Shown in pieces: positions 7,563-15,641 of a stretch of 64,000 bases of DNA (position 1 is its first letter; the number at the start of each line of letters is the position of its first letter). Position numbers and translations under genes: made by a program. The notes below the pieces were generated by a model. The model was not told where the DNA came from. It searched no databases and saw only the letters and a list, made by a program, of their open reading frames with translations. Source of the stretch: PALSA-894 sp963828625 (lineage in GTDB: Bacteria; Pseudomonadota; Alphaproteobacteria; Rhizobiales; Xanthobacteraceae); the NCBI GenBank assembly GCA_963828625.1, contig CAWHEX010000010.1, positions 124,001-188,000 on the forward strand, given 5' to 3'.

Positions 7563-9587
7563 ATGGCGGAACGTCCGCAAATCCTGATCTGCTCGTGCGA
7601 AGACACGATGCCGCTCGACGCCGACGCGGTGCGGCGCGGCTGCGTCGGCGCGCAGGTTGCGACCGCGCATCATCTCTGCCGCGCCGAGATCGATCGCTTT
7701 CGCGCCATCGCGGCGAAAGGCGAGCCGATCATCGTCGGTTGCACGCAGGAAGCGCCGCTGTTCGCCGAGGTCGCGGAGGAAAACGAGAAGGCCGCGCCGT
7801 TGACCTTCGTCAATGTGCGCGAGGCCGCGGGATGGTCCGACCAGGGCGCAGAAGCCGGGCCGAAGATGGCCGCGCTGATCGCGGCGGCCGGCGAGCCCGT
7901 TCCGGATTTTCCGCTGGTGAGCCTTTCGAGCGAAGGCATCACGCTGGTTTACGGGCGCGATGAGCGCGCGATCGAAGCCGCGAAGCTGCTCGCCGATCAT
8001 CTCGACGTCACGGTGCTGATCAGCCGCCCGAAGGATCTTGCGCCGACGCGCATGACCGAATTTCCCGTCGTCAAAGGCACGATCCGCTCCGCGAAGGGGC
8101 ACTTCGGCGCGTTCGAGCTGACCGTCGACGATTACGCCGTGCCCCTTCCCTCCTCGCGCGGAGCGATGGCCTTTGGGCCATCGCGGCAGGGCGCGACCTC
8201 GCGCTGCGATCTCGTGCTCGATCTCTCCGGCGGCGCGCCGCTGTTTCCCGCGCACGACCTGCGCGACGGCTACCTGCGCGCCGATCCCGCCGATCCGGCC
8301 GCGGTGCTCAACGCCGTTTTGAAAGCGCGCGATCTCGTCGGCGGCTTCGACAAGCCGCGCTACATCGCGTTCACCGAAGACCTCTGCGCGCATTCGCGCT
8401 CGAAGATCGTCGGTTGCCGCCGCTGCCTCGATCTCTGCCCGACCGGCGCGATCGCGCCCGCCGGCGATCACGTGGCGATCGATCCGAATATCTGCGCGGG
8501 CTGCGGCCAGTGCGCCGCCGTGTGCCCGACCGGCGCCGCCGCGTACGCGCTGCCGCCGGCCGACTCGCTGCTGCGCAAGCTGCGCGCGATGCTCACCGCG
8601 TACCGCGAAGCCGGCGGCGCGAAGCCGATCGTGCTGCTGCATGACGAGCCGCATGGCGCACCGCTGATCGAGGCACTCGCGCGCCACGGCGACGGATTGC
8701 CGGCGAACGTGCTGCCGCTTGCCGTGAATGAAGTGACGCAGGTCGGGCTCGAAGCGGTCGCGGCGGCGTTCGCATACGGCGCTTCGAGCTTGCGCTTCCT
8801 CACGCGCGGCAAGCCGCGCCACGACATCGCGGGACTTTACAAGACAGTCGCGCTCGCCGAGCCGATCCTCGCCGGTCTCGGTTTCGGCGCGGGCCGCGTC
8901 GCCACCATCGAGACCGACGATCCGTTCGCGCTCGGCGCAACGCTGCGCGCGATCGAGGCAACCGGCGGCGCGCCGCGCCCCGCCGCGTTCACCGCGGTCG
9001 GCGCGAAACGCGACGTGCTGCGGCTTGCGCTGCGCGAATTGCATCATGCGGCGCCCGCGCCGGTCGATATCGTGGCGCTGCCCGAAGGCGCGCCGTTCGG
9101 CACGGTCGAACTCAATGTCGAGGGCTGCACGCTCTGCCTCTCCTGCGTGTCGGCCTGCCCGACCGGCGCGCTGTCGGACGATCAGGAGCGCCCCGTCCTG
9201 CGCTTCACCGAGGATGCCTGCGTGCAATGCGGGCTGTGCAAGGCGACGTGCCCGGAGAAAGTGATCACGCTCAAGCCGCAAATCGATTTCCGCGCCGCGA
9301 CCGCGCGTGCGCGCGTGCTGAAGGAAGAAGAGCCGTTCTGCTGCATCCGCTGCAGCAAGCCGTTCGGCGTCAAGTCCAGCGTCGAGCGCGTCGCCGCCAA
9401 GCTCGAAGGCAAGCACTGGATGTTCCAGAATTCCGCCAAGCGCCTCGACGTCATCAAGATGTGCGCCGACTGCCGCGTGATCGTGATGACCGAGGAGAAA
9501 TTCGATCCGTTCGGCGCGCCCGCGCGGCCGAACCCGCGCACGACGGAAGACTATCTGCGCGAGCGTGAGGCGAAGGGCGAAGGCTGA
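7563..9587 (+). CDS. Multi-cluster 4Fe-4S protein with HdrA-like N-terminus
   Basis: 674 residues, intact. The N-terminus has C10, C12, C27, C39 and C60 in an ICSCED...HLCR...VGCTQEAPLF arrangement, which recalls the N-terminal cluster domain of HdrA-type subunits. Two ferredoxin pairs follow: CRRCLDLCP and CAGCGQCAAVCP near residues 285-320, and CTLCLSCVSACP and CVQCGLCKATCP near 521-563. Each gives two [4Fe-4S] clusters. A C-terminal CCIRC...CADC pair (about 592 and 633) looks like a zinc or extra cluster site. No signal peptide is present, so it is cytoplasmic. It is divergent from the fdh accessory operon and its stop abuts the convergent WD40-cytochrome gene. Electron transfer to or from the formate dehydrogenase system is inferred; no substrate-binding domain was recognised. 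Confidence 0.85.
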   Translation: MAERPQILICSCEDTMPLDADAVRRGCVGAQVATAHHLCRAEIDRFRAIAAKGEPIIVGCTQEAPLFAEVAEENEKAAPLTFVNVREAAGWSDQGAEAGPKMAALIAAAGEPVPDFPLVSLSSEGITLVYGRDERAIEAAKLLADHLDVTVLISRPKDLAPTRMTEFPVVKGTIRSAKGHFGAFELTVDDYAVPLPSSRGAMAFGPSRQGATSRCDLVLDLSGGAPLFPAHDLRDGYLRADPADPAAVLNAVLKARDLVGGFDKPRYIAFTEDLCAHSRSKIVGCRRCLDLCPTGAIAPAGDHVAIDPNICAGCGQCAAVCPTGAAAYALPPADSLLRKLRAMLTAYREAGGAKPIVLLHDEPHGAPLIEALARHGDGLPANVLPLAVNEVTQVGLEAVAAAFAYGASSLRFLTRGKPRHDIAGLYKTVALAEPILAGLGFGAGRVATIETDDPFALGATLRAIEATGGAPRPAAFTAVGAKRDVLRLALRELHHAAPAPVDIVALPEGAPFGTVELNVEGCTLCLSCVSACPTGALSDDQERPVLRFTEDACVQCGLCKATCPEKVITLKPQIDFRAATARARVLKEEEPFCCIRCSKPFGVKSSVERVAAKLEGKHWMFQNSAKRLDVIKMCADCRVIVMTEEKFDPFGAPARPNPRTTEDYLREREAKGEG

Positions 9588-10880
9588 TTACTTCGCCGCC
9601 TTGGCGAGAAAATCAGTCAGCGCCTTGCGGTCGGCTTCCGAGCCGATCCGCTGTTCGGGCATCTTGGTGCCGGGCGTGTAGGCCATCGGCCCAATCTCGA
9701 ACAGCTTCGCGACCGTCTCGGGCGTCCACACGATGTCGAGCTTCCTGAGCGCGTCGGAGAAATTGTAGCCGGGCAGCGACGCGATCCTGCGCCCGAAGAT
9801 TCCCGCAAGTGTCGGGCCGGCGCGATTGCCGTCATCCTTCGACAGCGTGTGGCAGGCGATACACGCGCGGAAAATCTCCGCGCCCGGATCGCCCGCGTAA
9901 GCTGCGAGCGGATCTTCCGGCGCGCCCATCGTCACCGCGCCGATGTGCTCGCCCGTGACGGCGTCCCAGCGGCGCACCATGCGGTCCGCGCCGCCGGTGA
10001 TCATCGTGCGGTTGTCGGGCAGGAACGCGACCGACCACACCGGCAGGCCGGGGCCGACCAGCGTGCGTGCGAGTTTGCGATCAGCGCGCGCGATCACCGC
10101 GACGGTGCCGCGGATGCCGGCTGCGGCGATAAGCGCGCCGTCGCGCGAAATGCTCAGCGAGATGACGGGCGTCGGCGAGGCCTGCAACTCGCCTTTCTGC
10201 TGGCCGGCCGCGTCGAGGAAATACAGCATGCCGTTCGCGCCCGCGGCGACGATCTCCCCGTCGGGCGCGACCGCGACCGCCGAGAGCGGCGCCGGCAGGG
10301 TGACGATCGTCGGCGTCGCACCGTCGAGCGGCCAGATGCGCAGCGTCAGATCGTACGCCGCGCTCACGACCGCCTTGCCATCCGGCATGAACGCAACGCC
10401 GTTGACGTTCTGCGTATGACCCTCGAGCACACGCGGGCTTTCGCCTGCGAGCGGCCAGAGCCGTAGCGTGTTGTCCCATGCGGCTGAGGCCAGCGTCGCG
10501 CCATCCGGCGAAACGCCGAGTGCGACGACCGGCGCGGTGTGACCTTCGAGCACCTTGTCGGGCTGCGGCTTGCCCGCGCTCCAGAGCGCGATGCGCCCGT
10601 CCGCGCCGCCGGTGACTGCGCGCCCGTCTTTCAACAACGCGACCGCATTCACGGCATCGTCGTGGAAGCGCAGCACCTGTTCGGCGGAATTGTTCGCGAG
10701 CGACCAGCGGATCGCGGAGGAGTCGAAACTGCCCGAGATCGCTTCCGTGCCGTCCGCCGACACCGCGACCGCGCGCACCGGCCCGCCATGCCCGCGCAAC
10801 TGCGCGTGCGCAAACGACGGCGTCAGCAGCAAGACCAATCCAAGAAGGAGAATGAGCCGGCTGTGTTTCTTGGCGTTCAT
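9588..10880 (-). CDS. WD40-repeat protein fused to class I cytochrome c
   Basis: 430 residues with a cleavable signal peptide (LILLLGLVLLLTPSFAHA). Residues about 28-320 form a beta-propeller of seven to eight WD40-like repeats (GHGGPVRAVAVSADG, GHTAPVVALGVSPDG, GHTQNVNGVAFMPDG, each ending near LRLW or IRIW). The C-terminal 100 residues are a monohaem cytochrome c with haem motif CIACH near residue 340, AGPTLAGIFGRR, YNFSDAL and a probable Met ligand in TKMPEQR. It is periplasmic by signal and haem attachment. Its last codon is directly adjacent to the stop of the Fe-S protein on the other strand. It may accept electrons from a periplasmic dehydrogenase, but this is inference. The propeller probably serves docking. 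Confidence 0.88.
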   Translation of the reverse strand: MNAKKHSRLILLLGLVLLLTPSFAHAQLRGHGGPVRAVAVSADGTEAISGSFDSSAIRWSLANNSAEQVLRFHDDAVNAVALLKDGRAVTGGADGRIALWSAGKPQPDKVLEGHTAPVVALGVSPDGATLASAAWDNTLRLWPLAGESPRVLEGHTQNVNGVAFMPDGKAVVSAAYDLTLRIWPLDGATPTIVTLPAPLSAVAVAPDGEIVAAGANGMLYFLDAAGQQKGELQASPTPVISLSISRDGALIAAAGIRGTVAVIARADRKLARTLVGPGLPVWSVAFLPDNRTMITGGADRMVRRWDAVTGEHIGAVTMGAPEDPLAAYAGDPGAEIFRACIACHTLSKDDGNRAGPTLAGIFGRRIASLPGYNFSDALRKLDIVWTPETVAKLFEIGPMAYTPGTKMPEQRIGSEADRKALTDFLAKAAK

Positions 10881-10884
10881 GCGA

Positions 10885-10961
10885 TGGCGCGCCCGGAGAG
10901 ATTCGAACTCCCGACCCCCAGATTCGTAGTCTGGTGCTCTATCCAGCTGAGCTACGGGCGC
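10885..10961 (-). tRNA. tRNA-Arg (anticodon ACG)
   Basis: Read on the minus strand, the acceptor GCGCCCG pairs with CGGGCGC. The D arm is GCTCAGCTGGATAGAGC, the anticodon stem CCAGA/TCTGG encloses the loop CTACGAA (anticodon ACG), and the T arm contains GTTCGAATC. The discriminator G is followed by an encoded CCA at 10885-10887, giving 77 nt. A34 would be deaminated to inosine to read CGN codons. It lies between the WD40-cytochrome gene and the sensor kinase. Confidence 0.97.
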
Positions 10962-11040
10962 TTTGTCGTGGCCAGGCGTTAACGGCCCGGGCGAACGGCC
11001 GCATTAGCTATAGCGTCGGTCGCCTGATGGCAAGCGCGCA

Positions 11041-12546
11041 TCAGGCCCGCTGGCGGCCGCCCCGGCGCGCATCGAGTTGCACCGCGCGGTCCGGGATGAT
11101 CAGGCGGAATGTCGCGCCGATCGTGCCGTCGACGAGGCGGATTTCGCCACCGTGGGCGCGCACCAGTTCCTCCGCGATCGCGAGGCCGAGCCCGGAGCCG
11201 CCACGGCGGGTCGAGCCCTGGAACGCCTCGAACAGATGCGCGCGCGCCTGCGCGGCGACGCCCGGCCCGGTGTCGGACACCTCGATCACCGCGACCGCGC
11301 CTTCGCGGCGGCCGGTGACGCGCAGATGGTCGCGGCTCGGTTCGTTCGGCGCGCGGCTTTCGAGCGCCTGCAGCGCGTTGCGTGCGAGGTTGAGGATCAC
11401 GCGGAACAGCTGATCCGGGTCGGCATCGACATGCAGCCCGCGCTCGACTGAGGCGATCCAGCGCACCTGCGATTCCGGCGAGAGGCCGAGCGTCTCACGC
11501 ACCTCTTCGACCAGCGCTTCGAGCGGCACGGATTTGCGGTCGGGCGGCGGCTCCTTCACCTGGCCGTAGGAGAGCGTCGACTGGCAGAACGCGATGGCGC
11601 GTTCGAGCGAGCGCATCAGTTGCGGCGCGAAGCGCTGCACGTTCGGGTCGGGCACGCTCGCGAGGCGATCGGAGAAAAGCTGCGCCGAGGCGAGCAGGTT
11701 GCGCAGGTCGTGGTTGATCTTGGACACCGCAAGGCCAAGCGCCGCGAGATGGCTCTTCTGTTTGAGCATCGAGGCGAGATCGCGCTGCATCGCGCCGAGC
11801 TCGCGCTCCGCGATGCCCATCTCGTCGCCGCGGCCGGAGGGCGTGACCACGCGCTCCGGATTTTCCGGGTCCGCGCGGAACGCCACCATGTTGTTGGTCA
11901 ACCGATTGGTCGGCCCGACAATCAGATAGTGCAGCGTGAGATAGACGAGCGCCGCCGTGATGATCGAGATGATGAGCGAAAGGATGAGGATGTTGCGCGA
12001 GAAGCGGAACATCGCGTCACGCAGCGGCGCCTCCGCGATCACGATCTCGACGAAATCGGCGCCCTGCGCCGCATGGCCGACGACGCGGATGATGTCAGTG
12101 TCGGAGCAGAAAAACAGCGTCGCGAGCGCTTGCCACACGGCGCGCAGCATCGAGGGGTCGCGCAGGTCGATCTCGTGATGGACCGTGGGCGGCATGTCGT
12201 TGACGGCGAGCAGCTTGCGCTGGTTGCCCATCTTGATGGCGACCGTCTTGGCGCCGAGGCTGTCGAGGATCTCCTGCACCACCTTTTCGGGCAGGTTGAT
12301 GCGCTGCTGCTGTTCGCCCTGCGCGGGGCTCTCGCTGCCCTGCGCGTTGAGCACGATCGAAACGGTGCGGGCGACGGCGACGCGGTCCGCGAGCCAGGTG
12401 AGGCGGAAATTCGCGATCGACGGAACATAGATCAGCACTTCCGCGACCATCACGAACAGGATCGTGAGGACGAGGAGCTTTCCCGAAAGCCCGAAGCGCG
12501 GCTTGCGCTTCAGGGCATCGTTCCCGGTCGGTGCGTCAACTGCCAT
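11041..12546 (-). CDS. Orphan membrane sensor histidine kinase
   Basis: 501 residues, intact. TM1 is at about residues 22-42 and TM2 at about 184-210, enclosing a periplasmic sensor region of 140 residues without a recognised domain. A HAMP-like linker (LIVGPTNRLTNNMVAFR, then a DEMGIAERELGAM region) follows. The dimerisation/phosphoacceptor helix is KINHDLRNLLASAQ with His279. The ATP-binding domain shows the N box NLARNAL, the G1 box DTGPGV and the G2 box RGGSGLGLAIAEEL. No response regulator is adjacent, so the partner is unknown. The gene starts downstream of the flavin disulfide reductase gene on the same strand. Confidence 0.92.
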   Translation of the reverse strand: MAVDAPTGNDALKRKPRFGLSGKLLVLTILFVMVAEVLIYVPSIANFRLTWLADRVAVARTVSIVLNAQGSESPAQGEQQQRINLPEKVVQEILDSLGAKTVAIKMGNQRKLLAVNDMPPTVHHEIDLRDPSMLRAVWQALATLFFCSDTDIIRVVGHAAQGADFVEIVIAEAPLRDAMFRFSRNILILSLIISIITAALVYLTLHYLIVGPTNRLTNNMVAFRADPENPERVVTPSGRGDEMGIAERELGAMQRDLASMLKQKSHLAALGLAVSKINHDLRNLLASAQLFSDRLASVPDPNVQRFAPQLMRSLERAIAFCQSTLSYGQVKEPPPDRKSVPLEALVEEVRETLGLSPESQVRWIASVERGLHVDADPDQLFRVILNLARNALQALESRAPNEPSRDHLRVTGRREGAVAVIEVSDTGPGVAAQARAHLFEAFQGSTRRGGSGLGLAIAEELVRAHGGEIRLVDGTIGATFRLIIPDRAVQLDARRGGRQRA

Positions 12547-12570
12547 CGCGTGCCTTGAGCCCGATATAGT

Positions 12571-13994
12571 CTACCCGAACCGGCGCAGGAAGGTGATCAG
12601 CCGCCTGATTTTGGGATTGGTCAAACTTGGCGAAAAATAGCTTATCGCCGCGCGCTTCCCGATTTCCGCCAAAGTCGGATACGGCACCACAATTCCGGCC
12701 ATCGCGCGGATATTGAGGCCGCGCGAGAGCGCGAGCGTCCAGGTGGTGATGAGTTCGCCCGCATGCGCGCCGACGATGGTGGCGCCGAGAATGCGGCCAT
12801 TCTTTGCCGTGATGATCTTGATGTGACCATCGGTCTCGCGCTCAGCCTGTGCACGGTCGTTCTCGTGGTAGGGCCAGCGCAGGATGCGGATCGTCTTGTG
12901 GCGTTCGCGCGCCTGCTCCTCGCTCAAGCCCACATGGGCAAGCTCGGGTTCGGTGAACGTGACGCGGGGTACGAGCGTGTCGTCTGTCCTGGCGCGCAAC
13001 CGGAACAGCGCGTTCCGGATCACGATGCCGGCGTGATAGTTGGCGGTGTGGGTGAACTGCCCGCCCGCGACATCGCCGATCGCGTAGACCTTCCTGTTCG
13101 TCGTGCGCAGGCCCGTGTCGACCACGACGCCGTGCGGACCGTATCCGATGCGCGCAGCCTGCAGGTCGAGGTCCTCGATGTTCGGCTTGCGGCCGGTGGC
13201 GATCAGCAAATCGCTTCCCTCGATGCGTCTCCTCGCCCTGCGGACCTTCGATGACGGCCTGCACCTTGCCGTCACTGTGCGCGACGCGGACCACCTTCAC
13301 GCCCGCGCGGATCGCGATGCCCTCCCCCGCCAGATGTTCGAGCACGATCGCGGCACACTCGGGATCGTCGTTGGCGAGCGGCGTCGCGGCTTCCAGCACG
13401 GTGACCTTCGCGCCCAGCCGATGATGCGCCTGCGCAAGCTCCAGCCCGATGGGTCCGGCACCGATGACGATGAGATGCGCGGGGCAGCGCTTGAGATCGA
13501 AGATCGTCTCGTTGGTGAGATACGGCGTCTCTGTGAGGCCCGCGATCGCCGGCACGGCGGGGCGCGAGCCGGTCGCGACCACGAAGCGGCGCGCCTTGAT
13601 CTCGAAATCGCCGACCGCGACGGTCCTCGTATCGGTGAAGCGCGCCGCGCCCTGGATCACATGCACGCCAAGCGCCGGTGAAGCGCTCCTTGGAGTCGTT
13701 CGGCGCGATCGCCGCGATCACGCCGCGCACATGCGCGTTGACCTTTGCGAAGTCGACCTCGATGCGTTGCAGCTTGAGGCCGAACGGCGTCACGCGGCGC
13801 GGCGCGGTCGCGTGCTTCGCGGCGGCGAGCAGCGCCTTGGAGGGAACGCAGCCGTAGTTGAGGCAGTCGCCGCCCATCTTGCCTTTCTCGATCAGCACGA
13901 CCGATACGCCGAAAGCAGCCGCGGCGGCCGCGACCGACAACCCGCCGGAGCCGGCGCCGATCACGCAGATGTCGGGGGTCAGAAGCTCGGCCAC
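12571..13994 (-). CDS. FAD-dependent pyridine nucleotide-disulfide oxidoreductase (two frameshifts)
   Basis: Starts at GTG 13994. An FAD-binding GAGSGG and the redox-active disulfide GGDCLNYGCVPSKA define the dihydrolipoamide dehydrogenase/mercuric reductase group. A second dinucleotide site GAGPIGLELA binds NAD(P). YAIGDVAGG and the C-terminal interface domain follow. The frame shifts near 13673 and near 13225; the span of 1424 nt is 1422 plus two, consistent with two inserted bases. The C-terminus lacks the HxxxxE catalytic pair of dihydrolipoamide dehydrogenase, and no heavy-metal domain is present. It is encoded 4 nt after a TVP38/VTT membrane protein, a pairing widely seen in bacteria. 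Its substrate is unknown. Confidence 0.85.
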
Positions 13995-13998
13995 GAGG

Positions 13999-14815
13999 TC
14001 AGGCGGCGGGCTGTGAGCGGGCGGAGCGCGCGCGGACGCGCTTCACGATCACCGGGATGAGCGCGATCGCGCCGAGCGCCGCGAGGGCGGCGAGCAGGCG
14101 CGGCGTTGCGATCATGCCGAGGTCGAACTGGAGCGTACAGTCGGTACGCCCGTTCGCAAGGCAAGTACGGTAGGCCACTTCCTGCGCGGCGATCACGCTG
14201 TCGAGTCCCGAGCCGAGGAACGCGAACGCGAAGGTTGCCGGCACGATGCCGATCGCGGTCGCGGCCACGAAGGTGGAGAGTTTCACGCCGACGAGCGCCG
14301 GCGCGAGATTGACCAGAAAGAACGGGAATGCCGGGACCAGCCGCAGGAACAGCAGATAGCTGAAGGCGTCGGCGCGGAAGCCTTCGGCGAGCTTGCAGGC
14401 GAGCGGCCCGGCGCGGCGCATGAGCGTTTCGCCGCAGGCGCTCTTTGCCACCAGGAAGATGATGGTCGCGCCGACCGTGGCGCTGACCACGGTCGCGATG
14501 CCGCCGATCAGCGTCCCGAACAGGATGCCGCCCGCGATGGTGAGGAAGAGCGCGCCCGGGAGCGAGAGCGCGACCGCGACGATATAGACCGCCATGAAGG
14601 CCGCGATCGCCGCGACCGCGTGCGCGTCGATGAAGGCATCGATCGCCATGCGGTGGCGCACCAGCGTTTCGAGCGACACGTGGCGATGCGCGCCGGTCGC
14701 GAACACTGCGATCATTGCGACCAAGAACGACGGCGACCGGCGCGTACCGCCGCACCCGGGCGGGGACCGGGGTCCCGGCCTGCGGATGGGCTGACGATCG
14801 CTGATCGAGTGTCAT
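13999..14815 (-). CDS. TVP38/TMEM64 (VTT-domain) membrane protein (one frameshift)
   Basis: The reconstructed protein of about 271 residues starts at ATG 14815 with a basic N-terminus and the first membrane segment, then shifts frame near 14723. The main part includes VYIVAVALSLPGALFLTIAG with GGILFGTLIGG, which is the VTT/SNARE-associated signature, and FLRLVPAFPFFLVNLAPAL with GSGLDSV. Six or so hydrophobic segments place it in the inner membrane. DedA/VTT family members are linked to lipid scrambling or membrane homeostasis. The next gene is a flavin disulfide reductase, suggesting a shared redox or metal-stress role (inference). The span is one base over a multiple of three. Confidence 0.85.
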
Positions 14816-15137
14816 CGGGGTTGGCCTGACGTCTCAAGCGCAACAGCTATACACGACACACCCCCCGGCAGAAGGGCTCTCACCGTCATTTGACGCCTGC
14901 TGACGGGCCTCTCGCGCCCGCGTGAAGACCCTGAAAATTCTTGGCTTTCACCCCGTTTCCCGACCGCCGCCTTATCGTTCCGTCGCATTGACTTCGGCCG
15001 CCAGCCTCACTTATAAGCCGCGTGACTTGGAGCGCCGGCAGCGTCCAGAAATGCCGGTTTTTCGCGCTTTTGCTTGTCCGGCGCGGCTCATCCGAACCCT
15101 CAAGCGACAAGGCCGCCGCCAGCGGAGAATGTGACCC
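14816..15137. other. Intergenic region upstream of rpmH
   Basis: This 322-bp space between the divergent TVP38 gene and rpmH contains no credible coding frame. It holds the rpmH promoter (separate entry) and a 110-bp leader before the GTG start. No tRNA, DnaA-box cluster or other RNA could be recognised. Confidence 0.6.
14988..15016 (+). promoter_or_regulatory. Probable sigma70-type promoter of rpmH-rnpA-yidC
   Basis: TTGACT at 14988-14993 and TTATAA at 15011-15016 are separated by exactly 17 bp, a near-consensus housekeeping promoter. Transcription would begin about 15023, giving a leader of roughly 115 nt before rpmH. Confidence 0.75.
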
Positions 15138-15272
15138 GTGAAACGGACCTATCAACCGAGCAAACTCGTGCGCAAGCGCCGGCACGGCTTTCGCGCCCGC
15201 AAGGCGACAGTCGGCGGCCGCAAGGTGCTGGCGACACGGCGTGCGCGCGGACGCAAGCGGCTGAGCGCCTGA
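15138..15272 (+). CDS. rpmH: Ribosomal protein L34 (bL34)
   Basis: 44 residues, starting at GTG 15138 with GGAG 10 nt upstream. The sequence MKRTYQPSKLVRKRRHGFRA and the Arg/Lys-rich tail TRRARGRKRLSA are diagnostic of bL34, a structural protein of the large ribosomal subunit. It is followed after 15 nt by rnpA, the universal rpmH-rnpA-yidC order. The near-consensus promoter upstream probably drives the whole block. Confidence 0.97.
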   Translation: MKRTYQPSKLVRKRRHGFRARKATVGGRKVLATRRARGRKRLSA

Positions 15273-15287
15273 CCGCTCCACAATCCG

Positions 15288-15641
15288 ATGGAGCGGCTGA
15301 AGCAACGGGCGGAGTTCCTCGCCGCGGCCAAGGGCGCGAAAGTTTCGGGAGACGCATTCGTGCTGCAGGCGCTTGAACGCGGCGATGCCGGGCCGCCGAG
15401 GTTCGGATTCACGGTCTCGAAGAAGGTCGGCAACGCGGTCGAACGCAATCGGGTGCGGCGGCGGCTGCGCGACATCGTGCGCCGCAGTGACGCGCTGTCA
15501 TCGGCCGGCGGCCACGACTACGTGCTGATCGGGCGGCGCGCCGCGCTGACGATCCCGTTCGCACAGATGATGGATGAGTTCGCGGGGGCGCTGAAGCGGG
15601 TTCACGGCAAGCGCCGCGCGCCGGCCACGGGCAGGGCATGA
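15288..15641 (+). CDS. rnpA: Ribonuclease P protein component
   Basis: 117 residues from ATG 15288. It begins MERLKQRAEFLAAAKGAKV and contains FGFTVSKKVGNAVERNRVRR with the following RLRDIVRR, the RNR signature that contacts the catalytic RNA. It acts in 5' maturation of tRNA precursors. The length is normal. The stop overlaps the yidC start (ATGA at 15638), so the two are translationally coupled. Confidence 0.97.
   Translation: MERLKQRAEFLAAAKGAKVSGDAFVLQALERGDAGPPRFGFTVSKKVGNAVERNRVRRRLRDIVRRSDALSSAGGHDYVLIGRRAALTIPFAQMMDEFAGALKRVHGKRRAPATGRA

Noticed and set aside
7530..9416. 628-codon open frame antisense to the Fe-S protein
   Set aside because: It lacks any recognisable motif, whereas the plus strand carries four ferredoxin signatures.
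14816..15137. Replication origin upstream of rpmH
   Set aside because: Although rpmH is near oriC in many bacteria, no DnaA-box cluster and no dnaA gene were seen here; alphaproteobacterial origins usually lie elsewhere.
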